Shown: piece by piece, positions 17,046 through 24,935 of the stretch
Layout of the letters: every line of letters begins with the position of its first letter
How positions within the stretch are numbered: the stretch's first letter is position 1
Assembly (NCBI GenBank): GCA_024710825.1
Contig: JANJUA010000072.1
Coordinates: 1 to 31,031 of the forward strand
Source of the DNA: Solirubrobacteraceae bacterium
Lineage (GTDB): Bacteria; Actinomycetota; Thermoleophilia; Solirubrobacterales; Solirubrobacteraceae
Length of the DNA: 31,031 bases
Direction of reading: 5' to 3'
Notes under the pieces: model-generated
Told to the model about the DNA's origin: nothing
What the model saw: only the letters and a program-made list of their open reading frames with translations
The model's database searches: none
Position numbers and translations under genes: made by a program

Positions 17046-18391
17046 CGTCGATGCGCTGGCTGCTGCTCAAGGACCTCCAGATCCTGCGGCGCTCGAAGCT
17101 GCTGGTCGGGCTGCTGGTCGTCTACCCGATCGCGATCGCGCTGCTGATCGGGCTGGCGCTGTCGCGCGGGCCCGACAAGCCCGCCGTGGCGTTCCTCAAC
17201 CAGGTGCCGCTCGGGCAGGCGGTGACGAACGTCGGCGGCGAGGAGATCGACTTCTCGCGGTATGCCGACGAGATCTTCGAGGCGGTCGACCCGGTGCGGG
17301 TGAAGACCCGCGCCGAGGCGATCGAGAAGGTCGAGTCGGGCGCCGCGCTCGCCGCGCTGATCATCCCGCCGGACGTGGTCGACCGCCTCAACGGCGGGCT
17401 CGGGCAGGCCGAGATCGAGGTGCTCTACAACGGCGACGCGCTGAAGCAGAGCTACGTGCAGGCGACGATCGACTCGCAGCTCGCCCGGGCCAACGCGGCG
17501 CTGTCGGCGAAGATCCGCGACGTGGCGGTCGAGGATCTCGCGGTTCTCACGGACGGCGGCGAGATCCACACCCCGATCGGCAGCCACGACCTGCTGGGCC
17601 TGCGCACGGCGAAGGAGATCCTCGCGGCGACGCTCGCGGAGCTGCCCGCCGACGCGCCGGTGCGCGCCGGGATCGAGCGCGTCGACGACTTCGCGGGCCA
17701 GGCCCTCATCGGGCTGGGGTTCGCGACCCCGGCGCTGCGGGCGGTCAGCGCGCCGATCCAGGTGGAGACCACGGTGCTCTCGGGGAGCCGCACGCCGCTC
17801 GACGCGTACGCGGTGGCGCTCGCGGTCGCCGTGTCGCTGCTGCTCGTCTCGGTGCTGCTGGCCGCCGGCGTGCTGGCGTTGGAGCGCGAGGAGCAGGCGT
17901 ACGGGCGGCTCGTGCGCGGGCTGGTGGCGAAGACGACCCTGCTGGCCGAGAAGATCGCGCTCGCGGCGGGATGCAGCGCGCTCGTCGGCCTGGCGATGCT
18001 GTGCGGGATCGGCGCGTTCACCGGGGTGGACTGGAGCCGCTTCGGCCTGTGGATCGCCGCGCTCGCGGCGGGCGCCCTCGGCTGCAGCGCGCTGGGCGTG
18101 GCGATCGGCGCGCTGGCCCGCGAGGTCCGCGCGGCGTCGCTGCTCGGGCTGCTCCTCGCGCTGCCGCTCGCCTTCCTCGCGCTCGTGCCGAGCGGCGCGG
18201 TGGCGGGCGGGCTCTACGACGTCGTGCGGGTGGTCAACGCGGCGTTCCCGTTCAAGCCGACGCTCCAGGCGCTCGACGCCGCGGTCAACGGCGCCGAACC
18301 CGGCCTGTGGGGCTCCGTGGCGCACCTCCTGGCGCTGACGGCCGCCTTCGCCGCGCTCGCCCGGCTCGCCCTGAGACGATTCACGGCATGA
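17042..18391 (+). CDS. ABC-2 family permease
   Basis: This is the membrane subunit paired with the preceding ATPase (449 aa). One helix lies near the N-terminus (about 20-38). A large extracytoplasmic region of about 220 residues follows, then five or six C-terminal helices, as in ABC2_membrane_3 (YhgE/Pip, LinearmycinR-like) exporters. The TTG at 17042 forms a TTGA overlap with the ATPase stop and has a GGGAG/GGGGG stretch upstream; ATG 17051 is the alternative. Likely exports or protects against a hydrophobic or peptide-like compound, but nothing fixes the substrate. The stop overlaps the GNAT gene start by 4 bases. Confidence 0.88.
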   Translation: MTSMRWLLLKDLQILRRSKLLVGLLVVYPIAIALLIGLALSRGPDKPAVAFLNQVPLGQAVTNVGGEEIDFSRYADEIFEAVDPVRVKTRAEAIEKVESGAALAALIIPPDVVDRLNGGLGQAEIEVLYNGDALKQSYVQATIDSQLARANAALSAKIRDVAVEDLAVLTDGGEIHTPIGSHDLLGLRTAKEILAATLAELPADAPVRAGIERVDDFAGQALIGLGFATPALRAVSAPIQVETTVLSGSRTPLDAYAVALAVAVSLLLVSVLLAAGVLALEREEQAYGRLVRGLVAKTTLLAEKIALAAGCSALVGLAMLCGIGAFTGVDWSRFGLWIAALAAGALGCSALGVAIGALAREVRAASLLGLLLALPLAFLALVPSGAVAGGLYDVVRVVNAAFPFKPTLQALDAAVNGAEPGLWGSVAHLLALTAAFAALARLALRRFTA

Positions 18392-18942
18392 GGCTCCCGG
18401 AGAGGGTCGAGGGCGACCAGGTCGCCATCCGCGCCTTCACGCTCGCCGACGTGGAGGAGCTCGTGGAGCTGCGCCGCCGCACCCGCCACTTCAACGCCCC
18501 GTTCGAGCCGCGCCGCTCCGAGGGCTTCTTCACGGCCGCCGGCCAGCGCGCCGAGATCCTGCGAGACCGCGACGAGTGGGTCGTCGACCGGATGTACGCC
18601 TTCGCGATCGTGGAGCGCGACGGGCGGATCCGGGGGCGCATAGGGCTGGCGAACATCGTGCGCGGAGCCTGGGACAACGCGACGCTCGGCTACTTCGTCG
18701 ACGAGGCGGTCAACGGGCGCGGCTACGCCACGGAGGCGGTCGCCCTGATCCTGCGCTTCGCGTTCGGTCCGTGTCGGCTGCATCGCGTGCAGGCCGCGGT
18801 CATGCCGCACAACGAGCGCTCCGCGCGGGTCCTGCGCAAGAACGGCCTGCGGCTCGAGGGCCACGCCCAGCGCTACCTGCGCCTCGACGGCCGCTGGCGC
18901 GACCACGACCTCTACGCGATCACCGCCGAGGAGCTCGGCTGA
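18388..18942 (+). CDS. GNAT N-acetyltransferase, RimJ/RimL-like
   Basis: This is an acetyl-CoA-dependent N-acetyltransferase (184 aa) of the RimJ/RimL/Acetyltransf_3 type. N-terminal VAIRAFTLADVEEL, IGLANIVRGAWDNATLGYFVDEA in the core, the acetyl-CoA loop NGRGYATEAV, and the C-terminal HNERSARVLRKNGLRLEGH are all standard. Members acetylate ribosomal-protein N-termini, amino acids or antibiotics. It is coupled by an ATGA overlap to the ABC-2 permease, so a link to the exported compound (modification plus efflux) is plausible but unproven. It is the last gene of normal base composition before the two-gene island. Confidence 0.92.
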   Translation: MRLPERVEGDQVAIRAFTLADVEELVELRRRTRHFNAPFEPRRSEGFFTAAGQRAEILRDRDEWVVDRMYAFAIVERDGRIRGRIGLANIVRGAWDNATLGYFVDEAVNGRGYATEAVALILRFAFGPCRLHRVQAAVMPHNERSARVLRKNGLRLEGHAQRYLRLDGRWRDHDLYAITAEELG

Positions 18943-19001
18943 GCGACGGGCCTCTGGTCTAGGTATCCCGAGGACTGACGCCAACAGGTCGAGCGCGGCC
19001 A

Positions 19002-19007
19002 TAGGCT
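19002..19007 (+). promoter_or_regulatory. -10 element of the two-gene island
   Basis: TAGGCT lies 6 nt before the GTG at 19014, again the spacing expected for a leaderless transcript. CTGACG at 18975-18980 resembles a -35 but is 21 nt away, longer than usual. The promoter would sit in the 71-base gap after the GNAT gene, so the cassette is probably transcribed by itself. Confidence 0.4.
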
Positions 19008-19013
19008 CTCGCC

Positions 19014-19955
19014 GTGGATCCCCGCCTGTTGCCACTCAACGCGGTTCTCGCGCTGGTGCATGCCGACGGCACGTGGTTTCACGACCTCGCTGAGCAGGGC
19101 TTTCGCCTGCACGCCATCGAGCTCAAGGTGCATAGCTCCGCGGGCATTGCGGTGACGGACGCCGTCGTTTACCGGCGGGAGCCCGACCTGGTGCTCCTCT
19201 GCGAGGGAAAATCGGGACGCAACGTCGAGGCGGCGCAAGCGCGGAAGTACGCCGCAGCCGATGCGGCGGCGCTGAGACGGAGCGGCGCGCTGCCCGTCGA
19301 GGTCGCGCAAGACGCGACGGTCTCGCCACTCTTCGTCGTACGGGACGAGGTTCGCGCCGATATCGAGGCGGGCCTGCGGGACTGCGGCGTTGCGGCGCTG
19401 GTGCTGTCCATCGGGCGTGGCGTCGCCCGGCTTGACGGTCCATGTCCTGCAGGCTTGGAAGCGTTCGATCGACGAGACGCGTCGAAGCGGTGGCCTCCAG
19501 GACGAGTGCGGGCCGATCATCAGAGCCCGATCGAGGAGCTTGCGGAGCTACTCGCGCAGCAGATCGGTGCGGCACAGGCGCGGCGCCTGTCCGTTCTGGA
19601 CCTCGAGGAGGCCGCGGCGCGGATCTACCGGCTGTGGCCGCAGTTGAGCCTGTCCGGTCGCCGCGACTTCGTGCGCCGGCTCAAGGACTGCGCGCGGCAT
19701 CTCGCCAACAACGCGCTCAAAGGGGCGATCCGCCTGGGGCCCGGGAGCAGCGACGTACCGGCCCGGATCCTAATCGAGCGCACTCCGGCCGATCGCGACG
19801 CGCGCGGCATGCCACAGGCGTGGCAGGCGCAGTCCCGGCATCTGGCTGCCGATCTCGGCAGGGGCGGCGAGCCCACCGTGGAAGAGGATCCGCAGCTTTC
19901 GCTCGACGACCTGGACCTCGGCGAGGCGGACGGGCCAGACCGTCGACCGGAGTAA
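19014..19955 (+). CDS. Probable PD-(D/E)XK nuclease-like protein, first gene of a two-gene cassette
   Basis: I do not recognise a named family. The first 90 residues of this 313-aa protein carry a plausible restriction-endonuclease-like core. It comprises E36 in HAIELK, D49 at the start of a strand (TDAVVYRREPD), then a strand ending CEGKSG with E64-x-K66. A helix with Q75 and Y79 in QARKY follows. D49...E64-x-K66 fits PD-(D/E)XK spacing and the Q-x-x-x-Y helix is common in such nucleases. The remaining two-thirds is helical and charged, ending in an acidic tail (SLDDLDLGEADG). It has a GTG start with no Shine-Dalgarno sequence and a TAA stop, rare in this window. G+C is lower than in neighbours. 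The second gene follows after 18 bases. A defence or DNA-processing role is inference. Confidence 0.6.
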   Translation: MDPRLLPLNAVLALVHADGTWFHDLAEQGFRLHAIELKVHSSAGIAVTDAVVYRREPDLVLLCEGKSGRNVEAAQARKYAAADAAALRRSGALPVEVAQDATVSPLFVVRDEVRADIEAGLRDCGVAALVLSIGRGVARLDGPCPAGLEAFDRRDASKRWPPGRVRADHQSPIEELAELLAQQIGAAQARRLSVLDLEEAAARIYRLWPQLSLSGRRDFVRRLKDCARHLANNALKGAIRLGPGSSDVPARILIERTPADRDARGMPQAWQAQSRHLAADLGRGGEPTVEEDPQLSLDDLDLGEADGPDRRPE

Positions 19956-19973
19956 CGTCACGTGTGAGACGCC

Positions 19974-21035
19974 ATGCTCGATCGCCAGGACTTCCTCAAC
20001 ACCATGACGAACGCCGTTGCCGCGCAGCCGGGGAGCCCGCTCGTCGACGGATACGTTGCGCCTGGGACGGTGAAGACGCGGCTGCTCGAGGCTCATCCGC
20101 CCGAGATGTCTCCGGACGGCGCCAAGTTCCTCCTGAACGAGATGTCGGACCACCTTGGGCTGGGGTGCAGTCGCCTCGGGGACGAGCTATGGGCGCTCGC
20201 GGTGGACGAGCATGCGATGTTCGTCGACACGCTCAATCCGCGGTTCTGGCAGCTGCATGCGACTGTGCCCGCCGACGATGTGGACCGTTTGGTTCGCAAG
20301 GCCGTGGGGACCGATGCCCGGCTCGACACAGGCTGGCTTCCCAAGTCGCTGCTCGGGCGACTCGACGGCCACCATCACCACCTGCGTCTCGCTTTCGACG
20401 CCGACGATCTCTTGGGCAGCACCGGTCCGGTCCGGCGGACACGGGTGCGCTTCGAAGGCGACGCTCCTGAGGGCTTGCTGGAGCTCCTATCTAGCGACGC
20501 TACCTACGCGAGCTCCACCAGCGTGACGGCGGTCGGCTCGCGCGTCGGCGATCCTGACGTCGGCATGGCCCAGGTGGTGGCTGACTACCGCGGTGCCTTC
20601 GTCACTGGAGCCGGCGACTTCGAGGTCGCCGCGAACGCGATATGGCGGCTCGTTGATGAGTACGAACGGTTCGTTCGTGGGCTCGAGTCCCGGTACCGCT
20701 CGGTCTTCGAGCCGGTCGCAGACGCAGGGCTCCGTGTGGACGGTGACGTTGCGCTCATCGACTTCGAGCGAGAGGTCGACGTCGATCGCCTCGTCGTGGG
20801 TCTGTTCACGGCGAAGGAGCCTTTCCGTCTATGGGCGGTTCCTCGCCAGGTCGGCGATGACGAATGGACGGCAGACGCGGTCGATCTCCATGTCGGCCAG
20901 CCGCTTCGTCTCGAGCTGTCGCCCCGACAGATGCGGGTGATCCTCGAACCGGAAACCTGCGGCAATACGCTCGCGCGGCTGCTGACGAACTTCCAGCAGC
21001 ATCTCGACGCTCGCACTCACTTGGCAGCTGCCTAG
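19974..21035 (+). CDS. Hypothetical protein, second gene of the two-gene cassette
   Basis: This is an unrecognised 353-aa soluble protein with no signal peptide or membrane helix. Visible features are a HHHH run near residue 135 and repeated acidic D-D pairs. A central helical stretch (ANAIWRLVDEYERFVRGLES) is followed by a beta-rich part containing DLHVGQPLRLELSPRQM, and a C-terminal helical LARLLTNFQQHLDART. No Walker, nuclease or zinc motif is convincing. The ATG at 19974 is 18 bases after the nuclease-like gene, in the same direction. The two share low G+C (37/60 at 20461-20520 and 36/60 at 20641-20700, against 48/60 at 23461-23520) and more A/T-ending codons, so they probably arrived together. 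It may be a partner, sensor or specificity subunit of the nuclease-like protein; this is a guess from adjacency. Confidence 0.65.
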   Translation: MLDRQDFLNTMTNAVAAQPGSPLVDGYVAPGTVKTRLLEAHPPEMSPDGAKFLLNEMSDHLGLGCSRLGDELWALAVDEHAMFVDTLNPRFWQLHATVPADDVDRLVRKAVGTDARLDTGWLPKSLLGRLDGHHHHLRLAFDADDLLGSTGPVRRTRVRFEGDAPEGLLELLSSDATYASSTSVTAVGSRVGDPDVGMAQVVADYRGAFVTGAGDFEVAANAIWRLVDEYERFVRGLESRYRSVFEPVADAGLRVDGDVALIDFEREVDVDRLVVGLFTAKEPFRLWAVPRQVGDDEWTADAVDLHVGQPLRLELSPRQMRVILEPETCGNTLARLLTNFQQHLDARTHLAAA

Positions 21036-21159
21036 CTCAAGGCGGACAACTTGACGCCCTTACCCGGACGGCCTCCTGGCTCGGCGAGCAACGTCCTGTA
21101 CTGCCACGACCGGCTTGGGTCGGACGGCGTCGGGCGGATGCACTACTAGGCTGGGATCA
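21036..21159 (+). promoter_or_regulatory. hemB: Intergenic region with hemB promoter candidate
   Basis: This 124-base gap is the longest in the window. TAGGCT at 21147-21152 lies 7 nt before the hemB ATG, again suggesting a leaderless start. TTGACG at 21051-21056 is a good -35 hexamer but has no -10 at the proper distance. No hairpin terminator for the upstream cassette is evident. Confidence 0.4.
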
Positions 21160-22124
21160 ATGGCCTTTCCGCAGACCCGCCTGCGCCGCCTGCGTCGCAC
21201 CGCGGTGCTCCGCGACCTCGTTCGGGAGACCGAGGTCCGCCCTCGTCAGCTCGTGCTGCCGCTGTTCGTCGAGGCGGGGCTGGAGGGCTCCCGCCCGATA
21301 GGCGCGCTGCCCGGGGTCTCGCGCCACGGCATCGACTCCGCCGTGGAGCAGGCGGGAGAGGCCGCCGCGCTCGGTCTCGGCGGCGTCCTGCTCTTCGGCA
21401 TTCCCGCCGCCAAGGACGAGACCGGCTCGGAGGCGTGGGACGACGAGGGCGCGGTGCAGCTCGCCACCCGGGCGATCAAGGCCGCCCACCCCACGTTCAC
21501 CGTCGCCACCGACGTGTGCCTGTGCGAGTACACCAGCCACGGCCACTGCGGGCTGGTGCGCGAGGACGGGTCGATCGACAACGACGCCTCGGTCGAGCTG
21601 CTGGCCCGGGTCGCCCTGTCGCACGCCGGCGCCGGCGCCGACCTGGTGGCCCCGAGCGACATGATGGACGGCCGCGTCGGGGCCATCCGCGCCGAGCTCG
21701 ACGGCGAGGGCTTCGCCGACACGGCGATCATGGCCTACAGCGCCAAGCACGCCTCGGCCCTCTACGCCCCGTTCCGCGACGCCGCCGACTCGACCCCCGC
21801 GTTCGGCACCGGCGCGGCTACCAGATGGACCCGGCCAACGGCGACGAGGCGGTCCGCGAGGCGCTCCTGGACGTCGAGGAGGGCGCCGACATGGTCATGG
21901 TCAAGCCGGCGCTCTCGGCGCTGGACCTCATCTGGCGCGTCAAGCAACAGACGCGCATGCCGGTCGCCGCCTACCAGGTCAGCGGCGAGTACGCCATGAT
22001 CAAGACATCGTCCATGGACGACCGAGCGCTGGCTCTGGAGACGCTGACGGCGATCCGCCGCGCCGGCGCCGACGTCGTCATCACCTACTTCGCGAAGGAC
22101 GTCGCCCGATGGCTGGCAACCTGA
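21160..22124 (+). pseudogene. hemB: hemB, porphobilinogen synthase (delta-aminolevulinate dehydratase), frame broken by one missing base
   Basis: HemB condenses two 5-aminolevulinate molecules to porphobilinogen, an early tetrapyrrole step. The N-terminal two-thirds reads from ATG 21160 and has the zinc-type triad C120, C122, C130 in [13 protein letters not shown] and K196 in AYSAKHAS. At about 21807 the frame is lost: the expected [11 protein letters not shown] reads TTCGGC then ACCGGC. Adding one G restores it. The rest then continues in the +1-shifted frame with [15 protein letters not shown], the Schiff-base lysine in [18 protein letters not shown] and a stop at 22124. Repaired, it is 321 aa, exactly family length, with all catalytic residues intact. 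A sequencing or assembly error in an otherwise functional gene is more likely than decay. It overlaps the next gene by 16 bases. Confidence 0.9.
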
Positions 22125-23185
22125 AGATCCGCTCTCGCAAGGACGGGGCCGCCGTCCCGCTCTCCGAGGGCGACAAGCGCCTGCTCAACGCGATGCAGGG
22201 CCGCTTCCCGCTGGACACGCGCCCCTATGCGCGCGTCGCCGCCGAGGTGGGCCTGGCGGAGGACGAGGCGATCGCCCGGGTCGCGGAGCTGATCGACGAG
22301 CGCATCATCCGCCAGGTCACGCCGATCTTCGACACGCGCGCGTTCGGCTACGGCTCGATGCTCGTCGCGGCCAAGGTGGACCCGGAGCACCCATGGGGCC
22401 CCGCGAAGATCGTCAACTCGCACCCGGGCGTGTCGCACAACTACCTGCGCAACCACGAGTTCAACATGTGGTTCACGATCGCCGTCGAGGAGGACTCGCG
22501 GCTCGGGCTGCAGGGCACGCTCGACCTGCTGCAGAGGCTCACGGGGGCCGAGTCGATCCGCCAGCTTCCGACGCTGACGCTGTTCAAGATCCGCATGGAC
22601 CTGGAGATGTCCGGGGACACGAAGGCGCTGGCGTCGCAGGGCGAGGCGGTCGCGCCGTCGCCCGGCCTGCGGGTTGCCTTCGACGAGCGCGACCGCCAGG
22701 TCGTCCGCGCGACGCAGGGCGACCTGCCCGTCGTTCGCGAGCCCTACGCGGCGGCCGCCGCCGAGCTCGGCATGAGCCAGCAGGAGCTGCTCGACCACCT
22801 CGCCGGCATGCAGGAGCGGGGCCTCCTCCGGCGCGTCGCCGCGATCCTCTTCCATCGCCGCGCCGGCTTCAGCGCCAACGGCATGGGCGTCTGGAAGGTG
22901 CCCGAGGAGCGCGTCGCGGAGATCGGTCCGCAGATGGCGGCGTTCCGCGGCATCTCGCACTGCTATCAGCGTCCGACGTACCCCGACTGGCCGTACGCGC
23001 TGTTCACGATGGCGCACGGGCGCTCGAAGCAGGAGTGCGACGCCATCCTCGACGCCATCGGCGACCAGGTCGACGGGATCGAGGACCGCGCGGTCCTCTA
23101 CTCGTCGACGGAGTTCAAGAAGATCCGGCTGCTCTACTTCACCGACGCGTTCAAGCGGTGGGAGCAGGAGCACGCCGGAGTCTGA
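22109..23185 (+). CDS. ahbAB: Fused AhbA/AhbB-like siroheme decarboxylase (Lrp/AsnC-like fold)
   Basis: This 358-aa protein has two homologous halves, each a winged helix plus an AsnC-like alpha/beta domain (about 18-180 and 190-350). Each half carries the decarboxylase-type signature: [18 protein letters not shown] around H110 and [19 protein letters not shown] around H284. These are typical of AhbA/AhbB and NirD/L/G/H, which remove two acetate carboxyl groups from siroheme to give 12,18-didecarboxysiroheme. In the alternative heme pathway or heme d1 synthesis the subunits are usually separate; here they are fused. The position between hemB and hemL supports a tetrapyrrole role over transcription regulation, although automated tools may call it Lrp/AsnC. 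Whether the organism also has AhbC/AhbD cannot be seen here. Confidence 0.82.
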   Translation: MAGNLKIRSRKDGAAVPLSEGDKRLLNAMQGRFPLDTRPYARVAAEVGLAEDEAIARVAELIDERIIRQVTPIFDTRAFGYGSMLVAAKVDPEHPWGPAKIVNSHPGVSHNYLRNHEFNMWFTIAVEEDSRLGLQGTLDLLQRLTGAESIRQLPTLTLFKIRMDLEMSGDTKALASQGEAVAPSPGLRVAFDERDRQVVRATQGDLPVVREPYAAAAAELGMSQQELLDHLAGMQERGLLRRVAAILFHRRAGFSANGMGVWKVPEERVAEIGPQMAAFRGISHCYQRPTYPDWPYALFTMAHGRSKQECDAILDAIGDQVDGIEDRAVLYSSTEFKKIRLLYFTDAFKRWEQEHAGV

Positions 23186-23186
23186 C

Positions 23187-24476
23187 GTGGGCCCTCCGTC
23201 CCTCCGCGACACCCGCTCCGCCGAGCTGTACGCCCGGGCGCTCGACGTGCTGCCCGGCGGCGTGAGCTCGCCGGTCCGCGCGATGCGCGCGATCGGCCGC
23301 GACCCGCTGTTCGTAGTCCGCGGCGAGGGCGCCGAGCTCGTGGACGCCGACGGCAACCGCTACGTCGACTGGGTGCAGTCCTGGGGCCCTCTGATCCACG
23401 GCCACGCGCATCCCGCGATCGTGTCGGCCGTCACCGATGCGGCGGGTCGCGGGACGACGTTCGGGGCGCCCACGGTGGGGGAGGTCGAGCTCGCCGAGGA
23501 GGTCGCCCGGCGGATGCCCGCGGTCGAGATGCTGCGGATGACGTCGTCGGGCACCGAGGCCTCGATGAGCGCGATCCGGCTCGCCCGCGCGGCGACCGGG
23601 CGCGACAAGCTGCTGAAGTTCGCCGGCGCCTACCACGGCCACGTCGACGGCCTGCTGGCCGAGGCCGGCAGCGGGCTCGCCACCGCCGCCCTGCCCTCCA
23701 GCCCCGGGGTCCCGGCCGCGGTGACCGCAGACACGGTCATCGTGCCGTTCAACGACGCCGAGGCGGTCCGCGCGGCCTGTGCGGAGCACCGCTTCGCCGC
23801 CGTGCTCGCCGAGCCGCTGCCCGCCAACATGGGGCTCGTGCCGCCCGTCGACGGCTTCCTCGACTTCCTGCGCGCGCAGGCGACCGAGAACGGGGCGCTG
23901 CTCGTCTTCGACGAGGTGATCAGCGGCTTCCGGGTCGCCCGCGGCGGGGCCCAGGAGGCGACCGGCGTCCTCCCCGACCTGGTGGTGATGGGGAAGGTCC
24001 TCGGCGGCGGCCTGCCCGCGGCGGCGTACGGCGGCTCGCGGGCGCTCATGGAGCGCATGGCCCCCGCCGGCGACGTCTACCAGGCCGGCACGCTGTCGGG
24101 CAACCCGCTGGCGGTCGCGGCCGGCCTGGCGGCGCTCGAGCTGCTCGACGACGCCGCCTACCGGCGCCTGGGGCAGACCACCGAGGCGCTCGCCGCCGGG
24201 CTGCGCGAGGCGGCCGCCGACCGGCCCGTGCAGGTGCAGGCGACCTGCGGCCTGGTGACCACGTTCTTCTCCGAGACGCCCGTGTGCGACTACGAGGACG
24301 CCAAGGCCTGCGACACGGCCGCCTACGGCCGCTGGTGCCGGGCGCTGCTCGCTCGCGGCGTCTACCCGCCGCCGTCCCAGTTCGAGGCCTGGTTCCCCTC
24401 GCTGGCCCACACGGACGAGCACGTTCAGCGCACCGTGGCCGTCGCGGCCGCGGCCTTCGCGGAGGCCTGGGAATGA
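23187..24476 (+). CDS. hemL: Glutamate-1-semialdehyde 2,1-aminomutase
   Basis: This is a PLP enzyme converting glutamate-1-semialdehyde to 5-aminolevulinate in the C5 pathway, feeding HemB (429 aa, normal length). The family opening ALDVLPGGVSSPVRAM, WGPLIHGHAHP, the cofactor motif SSGTEASMSAIRLAR, FDEVISGFRVA and Schiff-base lysine K270 in MGKVLGGGLPAAAYGG are all present. The GTG start lies 1 base after the siroheme-decarboxylase stop. The stop overlaps the next small gene (ATGA, 24473-24476). It is part of one heme-biosynthesis operon. Confidence 0.96.
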   Translation: MGPPSLRDTRSAELYARALDVLPGGVSSPVRAMRAIGRDPLFVVRGEGAELVDADGNRYVDWVQSWGPLIHGHAHPAIVSAVTDAAGRGTTFGAPTVGEVELAEEVARRMPAVEMLRMTSSGTEASMSAIRLARAATGRDKLLKFAGAYHGHVDGLLAEAGSGLATAALPSSPGVPAAVTADTVIVPFNDAEAVRAACAEHRFAAVLAEPLPANMGLVPPVDGFLDFLRAQATENGALLVFDEVISGFRVARGGAQEATGVLPDLVVMGKVLGGGLPAAAYGGSRALMERMAPAGDVYQAGTLSGNPLAVAAGLAALELLDDAAYRRLGQTTEALAAGLREAAADRPVQVQATCGLVTTFFSETPVCDYEDAKACDTAAYGRWCRALLARGVYPPPSQFEAWFPSLAHTDEHVQRTVAVAAAAFAEAWE

Positions 24477-24913
24477 GCGCGCGCCTCGCGGAGGCGCTGC
24501 GCGCCGAGGGCGGGCTGCTGGCCGACGCTCTGCGCGCCGAAGTCGTCGCGGAGGACTCCGAGCCGGCCCGCCGGGCGGCCTCCGGGCCGCGCAGCGCCGG
24601 GCGCTCCGAGGAGGTCGCGCTGCTCGTCGAGGCGATCCACGAAGGGCACCTCCTGCACTACGCCGAGGGGGCGACGGTTTCCGGCTCCGACCTCGACCTC
24701 GCGCTGCTGGCGGGCGACCGCCTCTATGCTCTCGGCCTCGACCGCTTGGCTCGCCTCGGCGACGTCGATGCGGTCGGAGCCCTCGCCGAGACGATCGCGC
24801 GGTGTGCTCAGGCACATGCGGCGAACGATCGGGCGGGCGCAGCGGCCGCATGGGCCGCCGGAGCGCACGCCGTTGGCTGGGGACGGCAAGCAGGAGCCGG
24901 TGGACCCCCCTGA
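24473..24913 (+). CDS. Conserved-looking hypothetical helical protein between hemL and qcrA
   Basis: I do not recognise a family. This is a 146-aa, Ala-rich, probably all-helical soluble protein with no signal peptide. Segments VALLVEAIHEGHLLHYAEG and DLDLALLAGDRLYALGLDRLA look conserved rather than random, and GD-x-LYA recalls helical elements of polyprenyl synthetase-like proteins. That resemblance is faint and lacks DDxxD motifs. Codon use is like the neighbours. It is translationally coupled to hemL by ATGA, and its end abuts or overlaps the start of the Rieske gene. Its place between heme synthesis and the bc complex suggests a helper in cofactor or respiratory assembly (inference). Confidence 0.7.
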   Translation: MSARLAEALRAEGGLLADALRAEVVAEDSEPARRAASGPRSAGRSEEVALLVEAIHEGHLLHYAEGATVSGSDLDLALLAGDRLYALGLDRLARLGDVDAVGALAETIARCAQAHAANDRAGAAAAWAAGAHAVGWGRQAGAGGPP

Positions 24914-24935
24914 AGAAGTACGATCACGAGAAGCC

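Noticed and set aside
16568..18325. Long minus-strand open frame opposite the ABC-2 exporter genes
   Set aside because: Composition is dominated by Arg, Glu, Gln and His, as expected for an antisense shadow; the plus strand encodes a complete ATPase and permease.
21051..21056. TTGACG as a -35 element for hemB or an outgoing island promoter
   Set aside because: No -10 box at 16-19 nt downstream; the TAGGCT at 21147 is far too distant.
22109..23185. Annotation as an ordinary Lrp/AsnC transcription regulator
   Set aside because: The tandem architecture, the SHNY and SHCY signatures and the hemB-hemL context fit siroheme decarboxylases better than DNA-binding Lrp proteins.
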